Shown piece by piece: positions 54,861 to 64,000 of a stretch of DNA of 64,000 bases; the first letter of the stretch is position 1; every line of letters starts with the position of its first letter. The stretch comes from Triatoma infestans (Eukaryota > Arthropoda > Insecta > Hemiptera > Reduviidae): assembly GCA_011037195.1 (NCBI GenBank), contig JAAEAF010014523.1, positions 1-64,000 on the forward strand, in the 5' to 3' direction. The position numbers and the translations under genes are program-made. Below the pieces are notes generated by a model. That model was given only the letters and a program-made list of their open reading frames with translations, had not been told where the DNA came from and ran no database searches.

Positions 54861-56240
54861 TATTAGTTGCCTTGTATTTTTTAGGTGAGGAGAATATTCT
54901 ATATGCTCCATATACTCGGTGTATACTCTGTAATCATTTATGCAGTTACATAAATTACGTAATGCAAGGACTAAACAAAAAACAAAAAAAATGATGTTTC
55001 CCTAACACAATCATATAATATATCATGAAGAAATCGTTGGTAATAATAATTTACTTTCTCTGTACATAATAAAATTTCAGAAGTATGATTGTAGTAACTA
55101 ACCGCGATCTGAGATTTCGAAAATTCCATTTTTTTTTTACAAATGGAAATCCTTTTACACTATTCGTTTTGCTAGCGACGAAAAGAAAAAGGTAATCTTA
55201 TCTCATTAATTTTAATTTTGATTGAAACTAAGCAATAATAACACACAAAAAATTGAAAGTGTTTTGTAATGAAGCCAATATAGGAGTTTTGTTTCATTAC
55301 ACGAATAAAGTAAATTAGTATTACAAACTTTCCTTTTGGTTATTTATCTTTTTTTTTTGTAATTTCTTATTTTTGTATCCTCATTAGTTTGCACATTACT
55401 AAACGTGAGTTAAAAATTTCTTTTCTTTTGTTGAAAAATATTACAATTTGGTTTTGTAGTTTTTTTATCCAAGTAATTATAAAACAAAATATCTTGCATT
55501 TATGCGATCGCCTAAAGGCTTTATTTTCAATTGAAGAGTGACTAATAATCATTCCAATCTCACATACAGAATGTGAATTCTAACCACACCGACAACAAAA
55601 CATCCACAGCACACTATAATTATTGAAGGTTATTTTTTACGTAACTATTTTAGAAAAAGTTTTTTGTTTTTTGTTTTTTTTATACCTCTTTATTTCCATA
55701 CACAATATTCTTTAAATTGATCTACTGGCAGTTTACTTTTTTATTTTAAAGCGTCTTTAGTATAGTGTGTTTGTGGATAAGATGTATTGACCTAGGTCAG
55801 AAGCGTTAAGAGGCGGAATTCTGGTCTAAGTATTGAGCAACACGTGCGTAAAATATATAACGGCAAGTGGCATAATGGAAGATTAAACTGGCACCCTACA
55901 TCACAACTGGTGAAACAAAAAAAATTAACGAAACAAAAAATCAATCTTACTATACCTTTTCCAACTTGTGTTTGAAAGGCGAAAGAGGGACCTATCCTTA
56001 GAATTGCTATAGGAAGATAAGGGAAAGAAGGATCAACAGCACCATAGAGTTAACTGGTTCCTTCCTCTGGAAATCCTACTAGGAGTGGGATGATTAAGAA
56101 GCGTCCCTAAAAAACTCTCCAACGCAACATGTTGCAAGGATGTTGTCCTTAGGAGGAGAACCTAAAACGGAATGGTTGAATGGAGTAAGTGAAGAAGCGG
56201 AAGAATTCAATGCACGTGGATAGATAGATTGATTGTTGGA
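54861..56240. other. AT-rich spacer with an unidentified moderately GC stretch
   Basis: About 55780-56225 is less AT-rich and may be an old transposon (words such as GGTTCCTTCCTCTGGAAATC), but no domain was recognised. The remainder is AT-rich. Confidence 0.35.
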
Positions 56241-56243
56241 TAG

Positions 56244-57255
56244 GGGATTATTGCACTGCGACCTGAAAGATCTATTGTACTGAAATGTATTTGGTGGGAT
56301 GTTGCTGTATCGTAATGGTAGCTTGTAGTGGCGTAAGCGGTTTAGTAAAAGGGGCTTGTATGTATATATGTTTAAGAGAAAAGTAATAAGAATAATTAAG
56401 AAAATACTGGTAGATTAAATTAAATATATTCTTTAAAGATATTTAAATGCTATTCAATACCACAGCAATATGCTTATTAATTTACTGCAATTAGTTGGAA
56501 TAAAACTCTTTTGTTATAACTTAAAACTGGCACAGTCCTGATGTGTTCTACTCGGTGTCTACAACAAAACTGTCTCTTATTAATTGATCTAGAATAAAGC
56601 AAATCTCTATCACTGGCATGAGTTTAAGAGAGCGATTCCTGAAGCAAGTGTTCTGGCTTTGAATGCAGACTGTTTCCAAGAATGCCCCGCACTAGCGGGG
56701 GATTTTCTCTTACAAAAGAGTTGGCCTAACGGATTCTTGTGCTTTTGTTTCTTTAATTTGCAATGACATTATATTTTAGTAACTGACTGTAAATTCAACC
56801 TTGTCAAAATTCACTGAACAATTTTTCAAAACTATTTAATTTTACATTTCTTCTTCCACTACAGTACCCTCCAAAGCACAGCCGACCTCCAAGCAGCGTT
56901 CTCTAGCTACAGACAACACTGCCCATCACCAGACAGTGATTTGCAGAGGCCCCTAGAAAGTAAAAATCTAAGGGTAGCATAGTGGATTCGAACCCGAGAC
57001 CTCTGCGTTGCTAGTCCAGCGCGCTACCATGGCGCGAAAGCATTCTAGAGAGAAGTACATATCCAGCGCTTTCGCCAGTTAACTAAGAACCGAAACCCTA
57101 GTTTCTATACTGTGTTTGTCCTTGTCTGTATAGCGTAGAGTTTATGTAGTTTAAGTGTATTGTGAACTGTTCTGATACAGTGCATGGAATACTGAGCTGT
57201 GGTAACCCGTGGGGTCGCTATTCCCCAAGTAATTGCATGCAAGAGATAGTCCTTG
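56244..57255 (-). mobile_element. Composite SINE B split by a family-A LTR
   Basis: Minus strand: 5' module at 57070-57255 (GCGACCCCACGGGTTACC, TTGCATGCAATTAC), tRNA-like head at about 56935-57035 (CTGGACTAGCAACGCAG, GGTCTCGGGTTCGAATCC), central domain (GATGGGCAGTGTTGTCTG) down to 56868, then the tail 56280-56244 (CAGGTCGCAGTGCAATAATC). A short hairpin-like piece lies between head and 5' module (57036-57075, with GCGCGAAAGC and GCGCTTTCGC). The insertion is 56281-56863. Confidence 0.82.
56281..56863 (-). mobile_element. Solo LTR, family A, copy 4, inside SINE B
   Basis: Minus strand TGTAGTGGAAGAAG...AATACATTTCA, with a perfect 4-bp TSD GTAC (56277-56280 and 56864-56867). It interrupts the SINE B tail, so it is younger than that SINE. 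No coding region. Confidence 0.88.
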
Positions 57256-58335
57256 CGGGCATGCACAGGAATTAGAAAGCTGTTGCAACTGATAAAGATG
57301 ACTGGCGCAGGCGTGTAGAGGTGGCCAAGACCTAGAAATGTGCTGTTGTACCAACGAAGGAGAACGAGCAGAAGAAGAAAAGTGTTGAAAGTAGTTAACA
57401 CAATTATTTTAAAACACATCATTTGTAGTAGAATTTCTTTTTTGGTAAACATAATAAATAATTTCTAATTTATAGAAAGAGTTTGATGCTCCAAATGGAA
57501 CAGATATTAACAGGAAACTTTATTTATGAAAAAAAAAAAAGTGTATAAAACTTGTGTAAAATACAATTTCAATATATTTAGCCCTAAATAATTTGCAAAT
57601 AAAATTACATACCACCTTGTTCAAATCGATCAACAAATACTAAAAGCAAACAACAGTGAACTGTTTCAATTCCAACAACAACAACAACAACAAAAGTAAT
57701 ATATGATTATTATTATAATATTCGTTAAAATTTATAACGCATTTGACCCGTTTAAAAAGAGAATTAAGTGGGGGGGGGGGATGTAAAAATGGAGGCAGTT
57801 GTCAGTTAAAGCCTCCCGCTGGGGCACCGTACACATTCTACCAGATCTTAGCGCTATGTTACGACGCGTATCATGACAATATCTAACCTTCCCTCGGGTT
57901 TCTTATATCCCAGTATTCTTGAGAGATATTATTATGGTTGGTTGACAGCGTAGGCGATCCAGTGCACAAGTAATGGGTGGCGGGAGAGGGGAGCTATAAA
58001 ACTACTAGAAGAGTTGGAAAACACACAGGGTAGAAAGGATTCTAGAGAGAAGTATATATACTGTGGTAAGAAACTTCTCTCCCATCTTCATATAAGTACA
58101 GGTCTATTCTAAAGAAAACAACATCCACATATACACAGACAAACATCTTGAATAGTACAACAATGTGAATGGTTTGGTCTTCCACTTTTCGTTCCGGCAA
58201 TAAACCGACCTGATGTCAAAGTTATCTTAGTTTTTATTTTTATTTTTATCTTATTATTGACAAACAATTTCTGCTTATTCATGTACTATAATCAGCAAAT
58301 AGCAAATACAATAATCCATTTTATATGTAAGAGGC
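57256..58335. other. Spacer with (CAA)n near 57675
   Basis: A-run at 57530, (CAA)n at 57672-57693, G-run at 57770. About 57820-58100 is moderately GC but unrecognised; TTCTAGAGAGAAGTA at 58040 recurs at 57043. Frames at 57105-57452 overlap the SINE module and are not genes. Confidence 0.4.
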
Positions 58336-58339
58336 TTTT

Positions 58340-59439
58340 ATAGTGTTTCCAAGTTTGTACATGCAAATCCCAAAGCAATATTCACCAGTTTTTCAGGGAA
58401 CAAGATCGAATTTTGTGGTTCATAAAGTTGGTGTACCCAACTTTTGTAGTATTAATGCATACCTACCTTACTTTCTCTTACTCCTAAAGGAGTGGCTCCA
58501 ACGATTTCCACAAACTTCGTATAACGTTTTATTTTATTTATTTATTTGTTTTTGTGAAAACACATACAAAGAATTGAGCTGTTCAATACAGATACTTTCA
58601 TTTTCAATAACAAAACAAAAAGCACATATTAAAAAAAAAAAACGGTTATGAAACACTCACACAACTTTCTCTTACTCCAGTTTTTAAAATTGAAATTGAC
58701 AAATTTTACAGTTAGTGTATCACGTTTAATTAAATTTGTCGGAGTTGGTCGAAATTCATCGAAATCTGAAAAAAACTGTTCAGTAAAAACGCACTTCCGG
58801 TTTACTAATTTTCTTGAAACTTGGCAATTTTGGCCATCTATTTATTTCTAATTAATTGGAGAAATGTTTCAAATAAAAGTTGTAGCTCTATATATACACA
58901 TACTTACACAGTATACATAGTATACTTACAGTATAGTACACATACTTACTTTAAAGAAAATCTTTGGAACCGTTTTTGAGAAAACACTAGAAAAGTGAAA
59001 AATACATTTTAGTAAAAACGTAATTCCAGTCATCCAATTTTTTTTGAAACTCGGAATTTCAACAGCATATTTAATTCTAATTAATATTATTTAGATGAAA
59101 GAATTGTATAGTAATATGAAATACCACTTTAGATTTAAATCTAACCCCGCTCCCTCCCCCAAAACTGCCATTAAATGAATTTTCCCGGAGAATTATTTCA
59201 AATAAAAGTTGTAGCTATATTTGTATGTGTAGTTGATATACCAAGTTTCAAGAAAAATCGTAGGAACTATTTTTAAAAAAAATCGCAAAAAAGTAAAAAA
59301 AAAAAAGCTAGTAAACTGGTATTTCCGGTAGAGGATTTTGACAGATGACCCACTGTCGGATCCCATTGTGATACCTAAGCGGAATATCAAGTTTGAACTT
59401 TACTATGATTGTTCGCTTTTGAGCTGTGCTGTTCACATA

Positions 59440-59476
<37 letters not shown>

Positions 59477-59600
59477 CCCATTTTCTAAAAATTACTTTTT
59501 TGGACTAAGGGGACCTCAAAACGGATATTTCCGGTGAGAATTTGACCCAATTACAATACTCCCCCTAACAAGGAATAAGTGAAAGTAAATATAAAATAAT
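58340..59600 (+). repeat. Interspersed repeat R, longest plus copy
   Basis: Ordered landmarks: ACTTTCTCTTACTCCTAAAGG (58475), GCACTTCCGGTTTACTAATT, TTTTGGCCATCTATTTATT, TTTCAAATAAAAGTTGTAGC (twice), GTTGATATACCAAGTTTCAAG, TGGTATTTCCGGTAGAGGAT, CCCACTGTCGGATCCCATTG, GCTGTGCTGTTCACA, a (CA)n run, GGACCTCAAAACGGATATTT. No long frame. Contains at least one internal duplication. Its inverted partner is 60150-60790. Confidence 0.7.
59441..59476. repeat. (CA)n microsatellite inside repeat R
   Basis: ACACAC run at the position where other R copies carry shorter CA-rich text after CTGTTCACA (34640, 60270), so the microsatellite belongs to the repeat. Confidence 0.85.
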
Positions 59601-59739
59601 TATGCAGTAAATACAATTGAAACTTTCATTAAATAGCTATAAATAGTTATTAATAAAAAAAATAAAAATGAACTACAAAATTACATTAAATAAACTGCAA
59701 AAAAAATCAATAAATAAAGTTGGGCTCTTCTTGTGAGGC

Positions 59740-60140
59740 ATTGTTTGAACTAAATAACACATACTTCAAAATTTATTAAGTGATCGTTAGATCCTAAATG
59801 AGAGTAAATGTACAGCAAAAACATCTCTCTAAATACTTCTGTCTAATTGAGTGGTAAGCTGGACAAGTAGACAATATATGTTGTAAATCTTCATACTCTT
59901 TCATATCACAAAATTGACAGAAAAGTTTTGGATCAATTTGATACTTACTATTATTAATATTTAATGAAATACAGTATTGATCAGAAGTTCTTAATTGTGC
60001 ATATACTCTTATTACTGATAGCAGAGTATTGTGTAGATGATATTACTGAGTTTGCAAACTGTAATCATATAGACCATAATAGAAAAGACTGAAATTGGAG
60101 TCATTAAGAGATTCAATATCTAAATTCTTAAAAAAAAAAA
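59740..60140 (-). pseudogene. LINE C-terminal zinc-knuckle fragment
   Basis: No ATG-led frame, but on the minus strand one reads RVYAQLRTSDQYCISLNINN near 60005-59945, then a KYQIDPKLFCQFCDMKEYED segment, LQHILSTCPAYHSIRQKYL to about 59820. The CxxC...HxxxxCPxYxxxR pattern is typical of the end of LINE proteins of insects and other arthropods. An upstream out-of-frame piece near 60060-60130 may be the same protein. It lies between two inverted R copies. Confidence 0.6.
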
Positions 60141-60149
60141 ATTCATATT

Positions 60150-60790
60150 CGGACAGTTATTACTTTCTCTTATTCATAGTTAGAGGAAGTATTGTAATCG
60201 TGTCAAATTTTCGATATCGAGTTTTCACCGGAAATATTTAGTTTTTAGCAAATAGTCGGTATGTATGTATGTATGTGAACAGCATAGCTTAAATAACGAA
60301 AGACCGCAGAAAGTTCAAACTTTGATATTCCGTTTGGGTATCACCATGGGATCCGACAGCACGTTATCTGTCAAAAATTCTTCAACCGGAAATACCAATT
60401 TAAGGAATGTTTTTTTTTTTCACTTTTTTGCAATTTTCTCAAAAATGGCTTCAACGATTTTCTTAAAACTTATTATTATATCAACTACACATACAAGGGT
60501 ATACAAGTTTTATTTCAAATATTTCTTCGGGGAATAATGCATTTAAAGATACTTTTTGGGGAGGACTGGTGTTAGGTTTTCTTCTAAAGTGGTATTTCAG
60601 TTTATTATACAATTATATCATCTAAATAACATTAATTAGAAAATAAATAGATGGCCAAAATCCTGAGTTTCAAGAAAATTAGTAAACCGGAAGTACGTCT
60701 TAACTTAACAGATTTTAGTATTCGCGATATTCTCCATAAAAACACTTATGAATTTCATTAAATTTAGTATAGTAACTATAAAATTGTTAG
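60150..60790 (-). repeat. Interspersed repeat R, inverted partner
   Basis: Reverse-orientation landmarks: ACTTTCTCTTATTCATAGTT and AGAGGAAGTATTG at 60170, TTTTCACCGGAAATATT, GTGAACAGCATAGCT, CATGGGATCCGACAGCACG, TGGCTTCAACGATTTTCTTA, AATAGATGGCCAAAATCCTG, GTAAACCGGAAGTACG. Together with 58340-59600 it forms a large imperfect inverted repeat. Short open frames overlapping it are not genes. Confidence 0.7.
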
Positions 60791-62055
60791 TTAATAACAC
60801 ATGCTTTTTCCTGCCAATTGTACCTTACGACCAAAGAAATACACCTCTAATGGTGGAGGCCAGTTCGAGCAAGATTTGTCATTAATGAGGAGTAAAATTT
60901 ATAATAAAATAATACTTTTCTTCTTATTCAATCAAAAAAACCATTATTATATAATTTTGAAATTTCTTATAAGAATCATGTTTTCATTCATAACTTGTAA
61001 AATATCACTCACAGAAAAAAACCGTCCAAGTAAATTTTTCTTATAAAAAATAGAGAAATCTATTTCTTAAATAAAAACCACATCTCCCCATTTAAAAAAA
61101 TGAAGTTGGGTGCCTGTATCTCGCTTCTCGAAGCATCAAAACAAATTTGCAAATTAAATTTGGTTTTCTAACAAAAAACTACAGGGACACGTATTTTTTA
61201 GTTTTTTTTCTAGCTATCTTAGTTTCCGGGAAAAAGTCGTTATCCATATATCTTGAGACACCCTGTATACTGATTTTGCTCCGTGCGAGCCTGTATTATG
61301 GAAACTGGTCGAACCACAAAATGAAGCAGGTTATCACGGAAAAATATCGCTGAAATTGTCTATTTAATTAAAGAAATTCGTCTATGATTGGTTCAAATTT
61401 TGTGGAAAATTAAATATGTTTTTTGATGAATGAAATTATAAAAAATACGTTTTAATTTATTTACTTTTTTCATTTCAATTCACATTTGTGCAGATCAAGA
61501 AGCTAATTGAAAGAAATCTAGTTTTGCTGGACGTAGTGCACAAAATGATCACCCGCTGTGTGCGCTTTCCATTAAATAAAAAAATAAAATAAAATATTGC
61601 CTCCTATATAATAGTTGTGCTATATAATAGAGTTCATGTTTGCGGAGAATGGTACATCCATAATGCTGTATTTCTTAGTTGATTCTTTTTTTTTCTTTTT
61701 TTACTCATTTTTTTTCCTTCTCTTTTAGAGATGGTAATCCGCCTTGAGGCTGCATATATTCCTAGTTAAATTACAGGTTCGTTGATGTTATAGACGTAAA
61801 TTTTGATGAATTGTTGTACATAAAGCATTAAAAGGAAGAAGAACAAGTAAAAAAAGATGTAAAAGGAAGAAGAATCTCAAAACTGATTTATTACTTTATT
61901 TGATTTATAGTTTGCACAATTAAGATAAATATGAATGTGTATATTATTAAAGACTACTTTGATATCTACTACATGATTCGTACTATTTTCTTATATCAAG
62001 TAATTTTATGATTATTTATATCATTTATTAAGATTAATATTTACCCATCTTGAAA
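60791..62055. other. Spacer with one fold-back-family trace
   Basis: About 61240-61360: TATCTTGAGACACCCTGTATA, then GGAAACTGGTCGAACCAC, AAAATGAAGCAGGTTATCAC and GGAAAAATATCGCTGA. The latter part resembles the arms of the element at 7182. The remainder is AT-rich without genes. Confidence 0.4.
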
Positions 62056-62059
62056 CAGT

Positions 62060-63217
62060 TATTTCCCTTCTTCGTAGACGACACATTGCCCATTCTTTAT
62101 CTAACTATACTTTGTAGATAAGAATTTGTGGAGGATTACTCCCATGATGATGTTTTTAGATTTATTTTATGGTTATTAAACCTATTATTTATTATTATTT
62201 GCCTGTGGGGAGGGAAACCCTACGCTATCCAAAGCCTCACTGGGTCCATATAGTTACCCCAAGAAAAACAACAACAAACCGGGTCTAGAACAAAAATCCA
62301 GACCCGGATCTAATCCATCTAAGATTCACCGCGGTCTGGACAAATCGGACAATAACCTTAAGGGGAAATAGCCTAAGCTCTTCCACAGACATCCTATTCC
62401 GACCAAAGGTCCTGAACCTAATTTCCTCACAACCCAAGCAATCATTCATAAGATGGATGGGAGTTTCCTCCTCTGTCTCACAGACTCTACAAAATGGAAT
62501 CTGTTTTTCCGGCATGAGCCCGATTATGTAGAGATGTTTCCTTAAACCACAGTGTCCAGTAAGAGAACCAACCAGATGCCTGAGAGCGCTCCTTAAAAAA
62601 CACAGCTCCGGACCCCCATTAGCATTTTAGACTGCCGAAAACCAACTGGCTCATCCATAAGGATGAATGCTGTGAAGCTGTCCATGTCTGGAAGCTTGAC
62701 AGACATGTGCCAGAAGACACGCCGTTATTAAACCTAAGTTTGCTATATTATGCGACTGTATGATGGTCGCTTTGAGATAAGTTCCGTTACACTTCTGCTT
62801 GAGAATATTTAACGCTTGGCGGTAGACTACCCCAATAGATGCTACGGAGACTTTTTAAGGAATCCCATGGCACTTTGTGGGGATGAAAAACCTGGCAATG
62901 AAAGCCTGTTATACTATTAAACAGTCAGGCTTTTGGCATGGAAAGCGATATGGTCATTTTATCATTCATCGCGATTTAGGGGTCCCTCTGTTAATGATCC
63001 CTTTTATGGATTTTCTTTCTGATAGAATGTTGAAGACTCTTATTTTCGATCATACTTCCAGTATCACATTACATCTAGGAAAGATTGCATAAGATTGGGT
63101 CCTCTGGCGTGATACCTGATAATTATTACTACCGATGTTACACGGACGGTACCAGAATGGATGATAGATCTAGAGCTGCGTTCTATTTTCAAAAAGGAGA
63201 TAACTTGGCTATATCTC
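62060..63217 (+). pseudogene. LINE copy (host of a self-insertion)
   Basis: Plus-strand pieces 62060-62183 and 62741-63217 align with 38707-39230. First piece: an FFVDDTLPIL remnant near 62068 (RT F/YADD region, weak) and AGATTTATTTTATGGTTATT leading to ATTAAACCTA. Second piece: thumb remnant near 62760-62830, MKNLAMKACYTIKQSGFWHG near 62880, and RNase H start CYTDGTRMDDRSRAAFYF near 63140-63190. Broken by frameshifts and truncated at about 63217. Confidence 0.72.
62184..62727 (-). pseudogene. LINE 3' half inserted into a copy of its own family
   Basis: Flanked by GTTATTAAACCTA (62171-62183 and 62728-62740), a 13-bp TSD lying inside the host LINE. Minus strand: CCAGAAGACACG-type text at 62705, HSSY-like remnant, GHCGLRKHLYIIG near 62550, then IPFCRVCETEEETPIHLMND, CLGCEEIRFRTFGRNRMSVE and LRLFPLKVIVRF, ending GSGFLF at 62285. 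The tail is (AAT)n-like at 62184-62200. The C-terminus extends past the stop seen in 38707-40083. Confidence 0.85.
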
Positions 63218-63379
63218 ACTGTTTTTTCAGAAATATAAAAATGCAAGAAATATAAAAATATATTTAATTTGAAAAAAATCAAAAATATCAAGAATATGTG
63301 ATAATTCCCTTGCAGAAGGACATTTCAAGTAGAAGACCACTATTGTCTTTTAGAGTTCATGAACTTGATAGCATTGTCC

Positions 63380-63711
63380 TACCCCCTTCTTCTCACAGGG
63401 GAGGATTTGAACGAACAATTAGAAGACATTCCTTCAAACATAGTTTTGTGGTAGACACCAAGGAGAACACATCAGAAGTGTGCCGGTTTGTGTTATAACA
63501 TAAGAGTTTATTCCAATTAATTTCAGTGTTATTATAGGCATGTTATTGTGATATTTTAAAGTAACTTAATTTTACTTAGAGAATATATCTATTTTAAAAG
63601 CGGTGTGATCTCTTGATTATATCTAATAATTCACTCTTGGACATATGGACTTGCGGGGCCTTTTACTAAACCGCTCGTGCACACTACTACAACAAAACGT
63701 CACACAATAAT
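63380..63711 (+). mobile_element. Family A LTR, partial diverged copy
   Basis: Aligns with the 3' part of 32536-33038: ACATTCCTTCAAACA, TGTGGTAGACACCAAGGAG, CATAAGAGTTTATTCCAATT, GGGGCCTTTTACTAAACCGC, TCGTGCACACTACTACAAC, ending AATAATTTCA. The 5' end is not found. The phrase TTTTAGTTATAACATAAGAG-type also occurs near 24350. Confidence 0.65.
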
Positions 63712-63715
63712 TTCA

Positions 63716-64000
63716 GATTCAAAGCTTGAACTTACCTCTCACCTAAAACCCGCTTGAAATTGCTCGGAAAAACTTTTCAAATAAAAGTGATAGGTATTAG
63801 CTAGATGATAAGTAGCTAATAAACTAAATAAACACTTATAGGTAAACATAATCTCACCACTCCCCCAAAAAGCTGCCTTAAATTAATTTCACCCAAAAAA
63901 ATTGTTTTAAATAAAAGGTGTTGCACTTATTTACGTAGTTGATATAACAAGCTTAAAGAATATCGTAGGAGCCATTTTCATTAAAATCGCAAACATGTTT
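63716..64000 (+). repeat. Interspersed repeat R, running off the window
   Basis: R landmarks: AATTGCTCGGAAAAACTTTT, CAAATAAAAGTGATAGG, CAAAAAGCTGCCTTAAATTA, GTTGATATAACAAGCTTAAAG, ATATCGTAGGAGCCATTTTC. It is cut by the window end. Confidence 0.6.

Noticed and set aside
62184..63217. Twin-priming inversion of one LINE insertion
   Set aside because: The inverted arrangement suggested it, but the 13-bp repeat GTTATTAAACCTA flanks only the minus-strand part, and the sequence left of it (62140-62183) continues the plus-strand LINE. A nested self-insertion explains all the pieces.
1..64000. CRISPR array, operon, riboswitch or prokaryotic gene cluster
   Set aside because: No regular direct repeats with unique spacers, no clustered long frames; composition and repeats indicate a metazoan nuclear genome.

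Overview
This window looks like repeat-dense, AT-rich intergenic or heterochromatin-like DNA from a metazoan nuclear genome, most likely an arthropod. Supporting signs are long A/T runs, many simple repeats, tRNA-derived SINEs with A and B boxes, 5'-truncated non-LTR (LINE) copies with target-site duplications (TSDs), solo LTRs, and a cecropia/irritans-type mariner relic. No complete host gene is recognisable. No operon, rRNA gene, functional tRNA gene or CRISPR array was seen. The species cannot be named from sequence alone.

Layout. 0-5 kb: AT-rich DNA with a diverged direct duplication (345-850 and 3180-3800), one solo LTR of family B (2839-3110) and one of family A (4471-5086). 6-13 kb: decayed LINE pieces, a near-perfect 128-nt-arm hairpin with flanking 10-bp direct repeats (7182-7495), and tRNA-type SINEs. 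13-25 kb: a composite SINE B, several family-B LTRs, a LINE RNase H copy with a 13-bp TSD (19444-20516), an RT fragment (22430-22795), and a nest at 24103-25219 where two family-B LTRs in tandem sit inside a family-A LTR. 26-38 kb: another partly duplicated LTR, a LINE relic, a dead mariner (about 29964-31030), a textbook solo LTR A with TSD TCCT (32536-33038), a tandem LTR pair with TSD TACAA (34656-35324), and an unrecognised GC-richer ORF (37190-37645). 38-48 kb: a pogo/Tigger-like element with TA TSD (38351-40253) carrying a nested LINE with an 11-bp TSD, a hidden 60-odd-codon ORF (42463-42690), a second fold-back element, a SINE B split by a 630-bp GC-rich insertion, and the best coding sequence of the window, a 5'-truncated RT ORF (47113-48204) inserted into an AATTAC-rich repeat. 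49-64 kb: more LINE pieces on both strands, a SINE B split by a family-A LTR with TSD GTAC, a large interspersed repeat (family R) in inverted orientation around a LINE zinc-knuckle domain, and a LINE that received a reverse-oriented copy of its own family (62184-62727).

The elements do not form a pathway; they record layered insertions whose order can be read from interrupted copies. LINE enzymes are presumed to mobilise the SINEs, but every copy here is truncated or broken. The least explained items are a short LTR family with TGTAAY...TATA ends, a conserved block plus TATA box and repeated tandem LTR arrangement; a SINE with an extra 5' module of about 200 nt; and the large non-coding repeat R built around a palindromic junction. 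Family names A, B, C and R are local labels made for this annotation.
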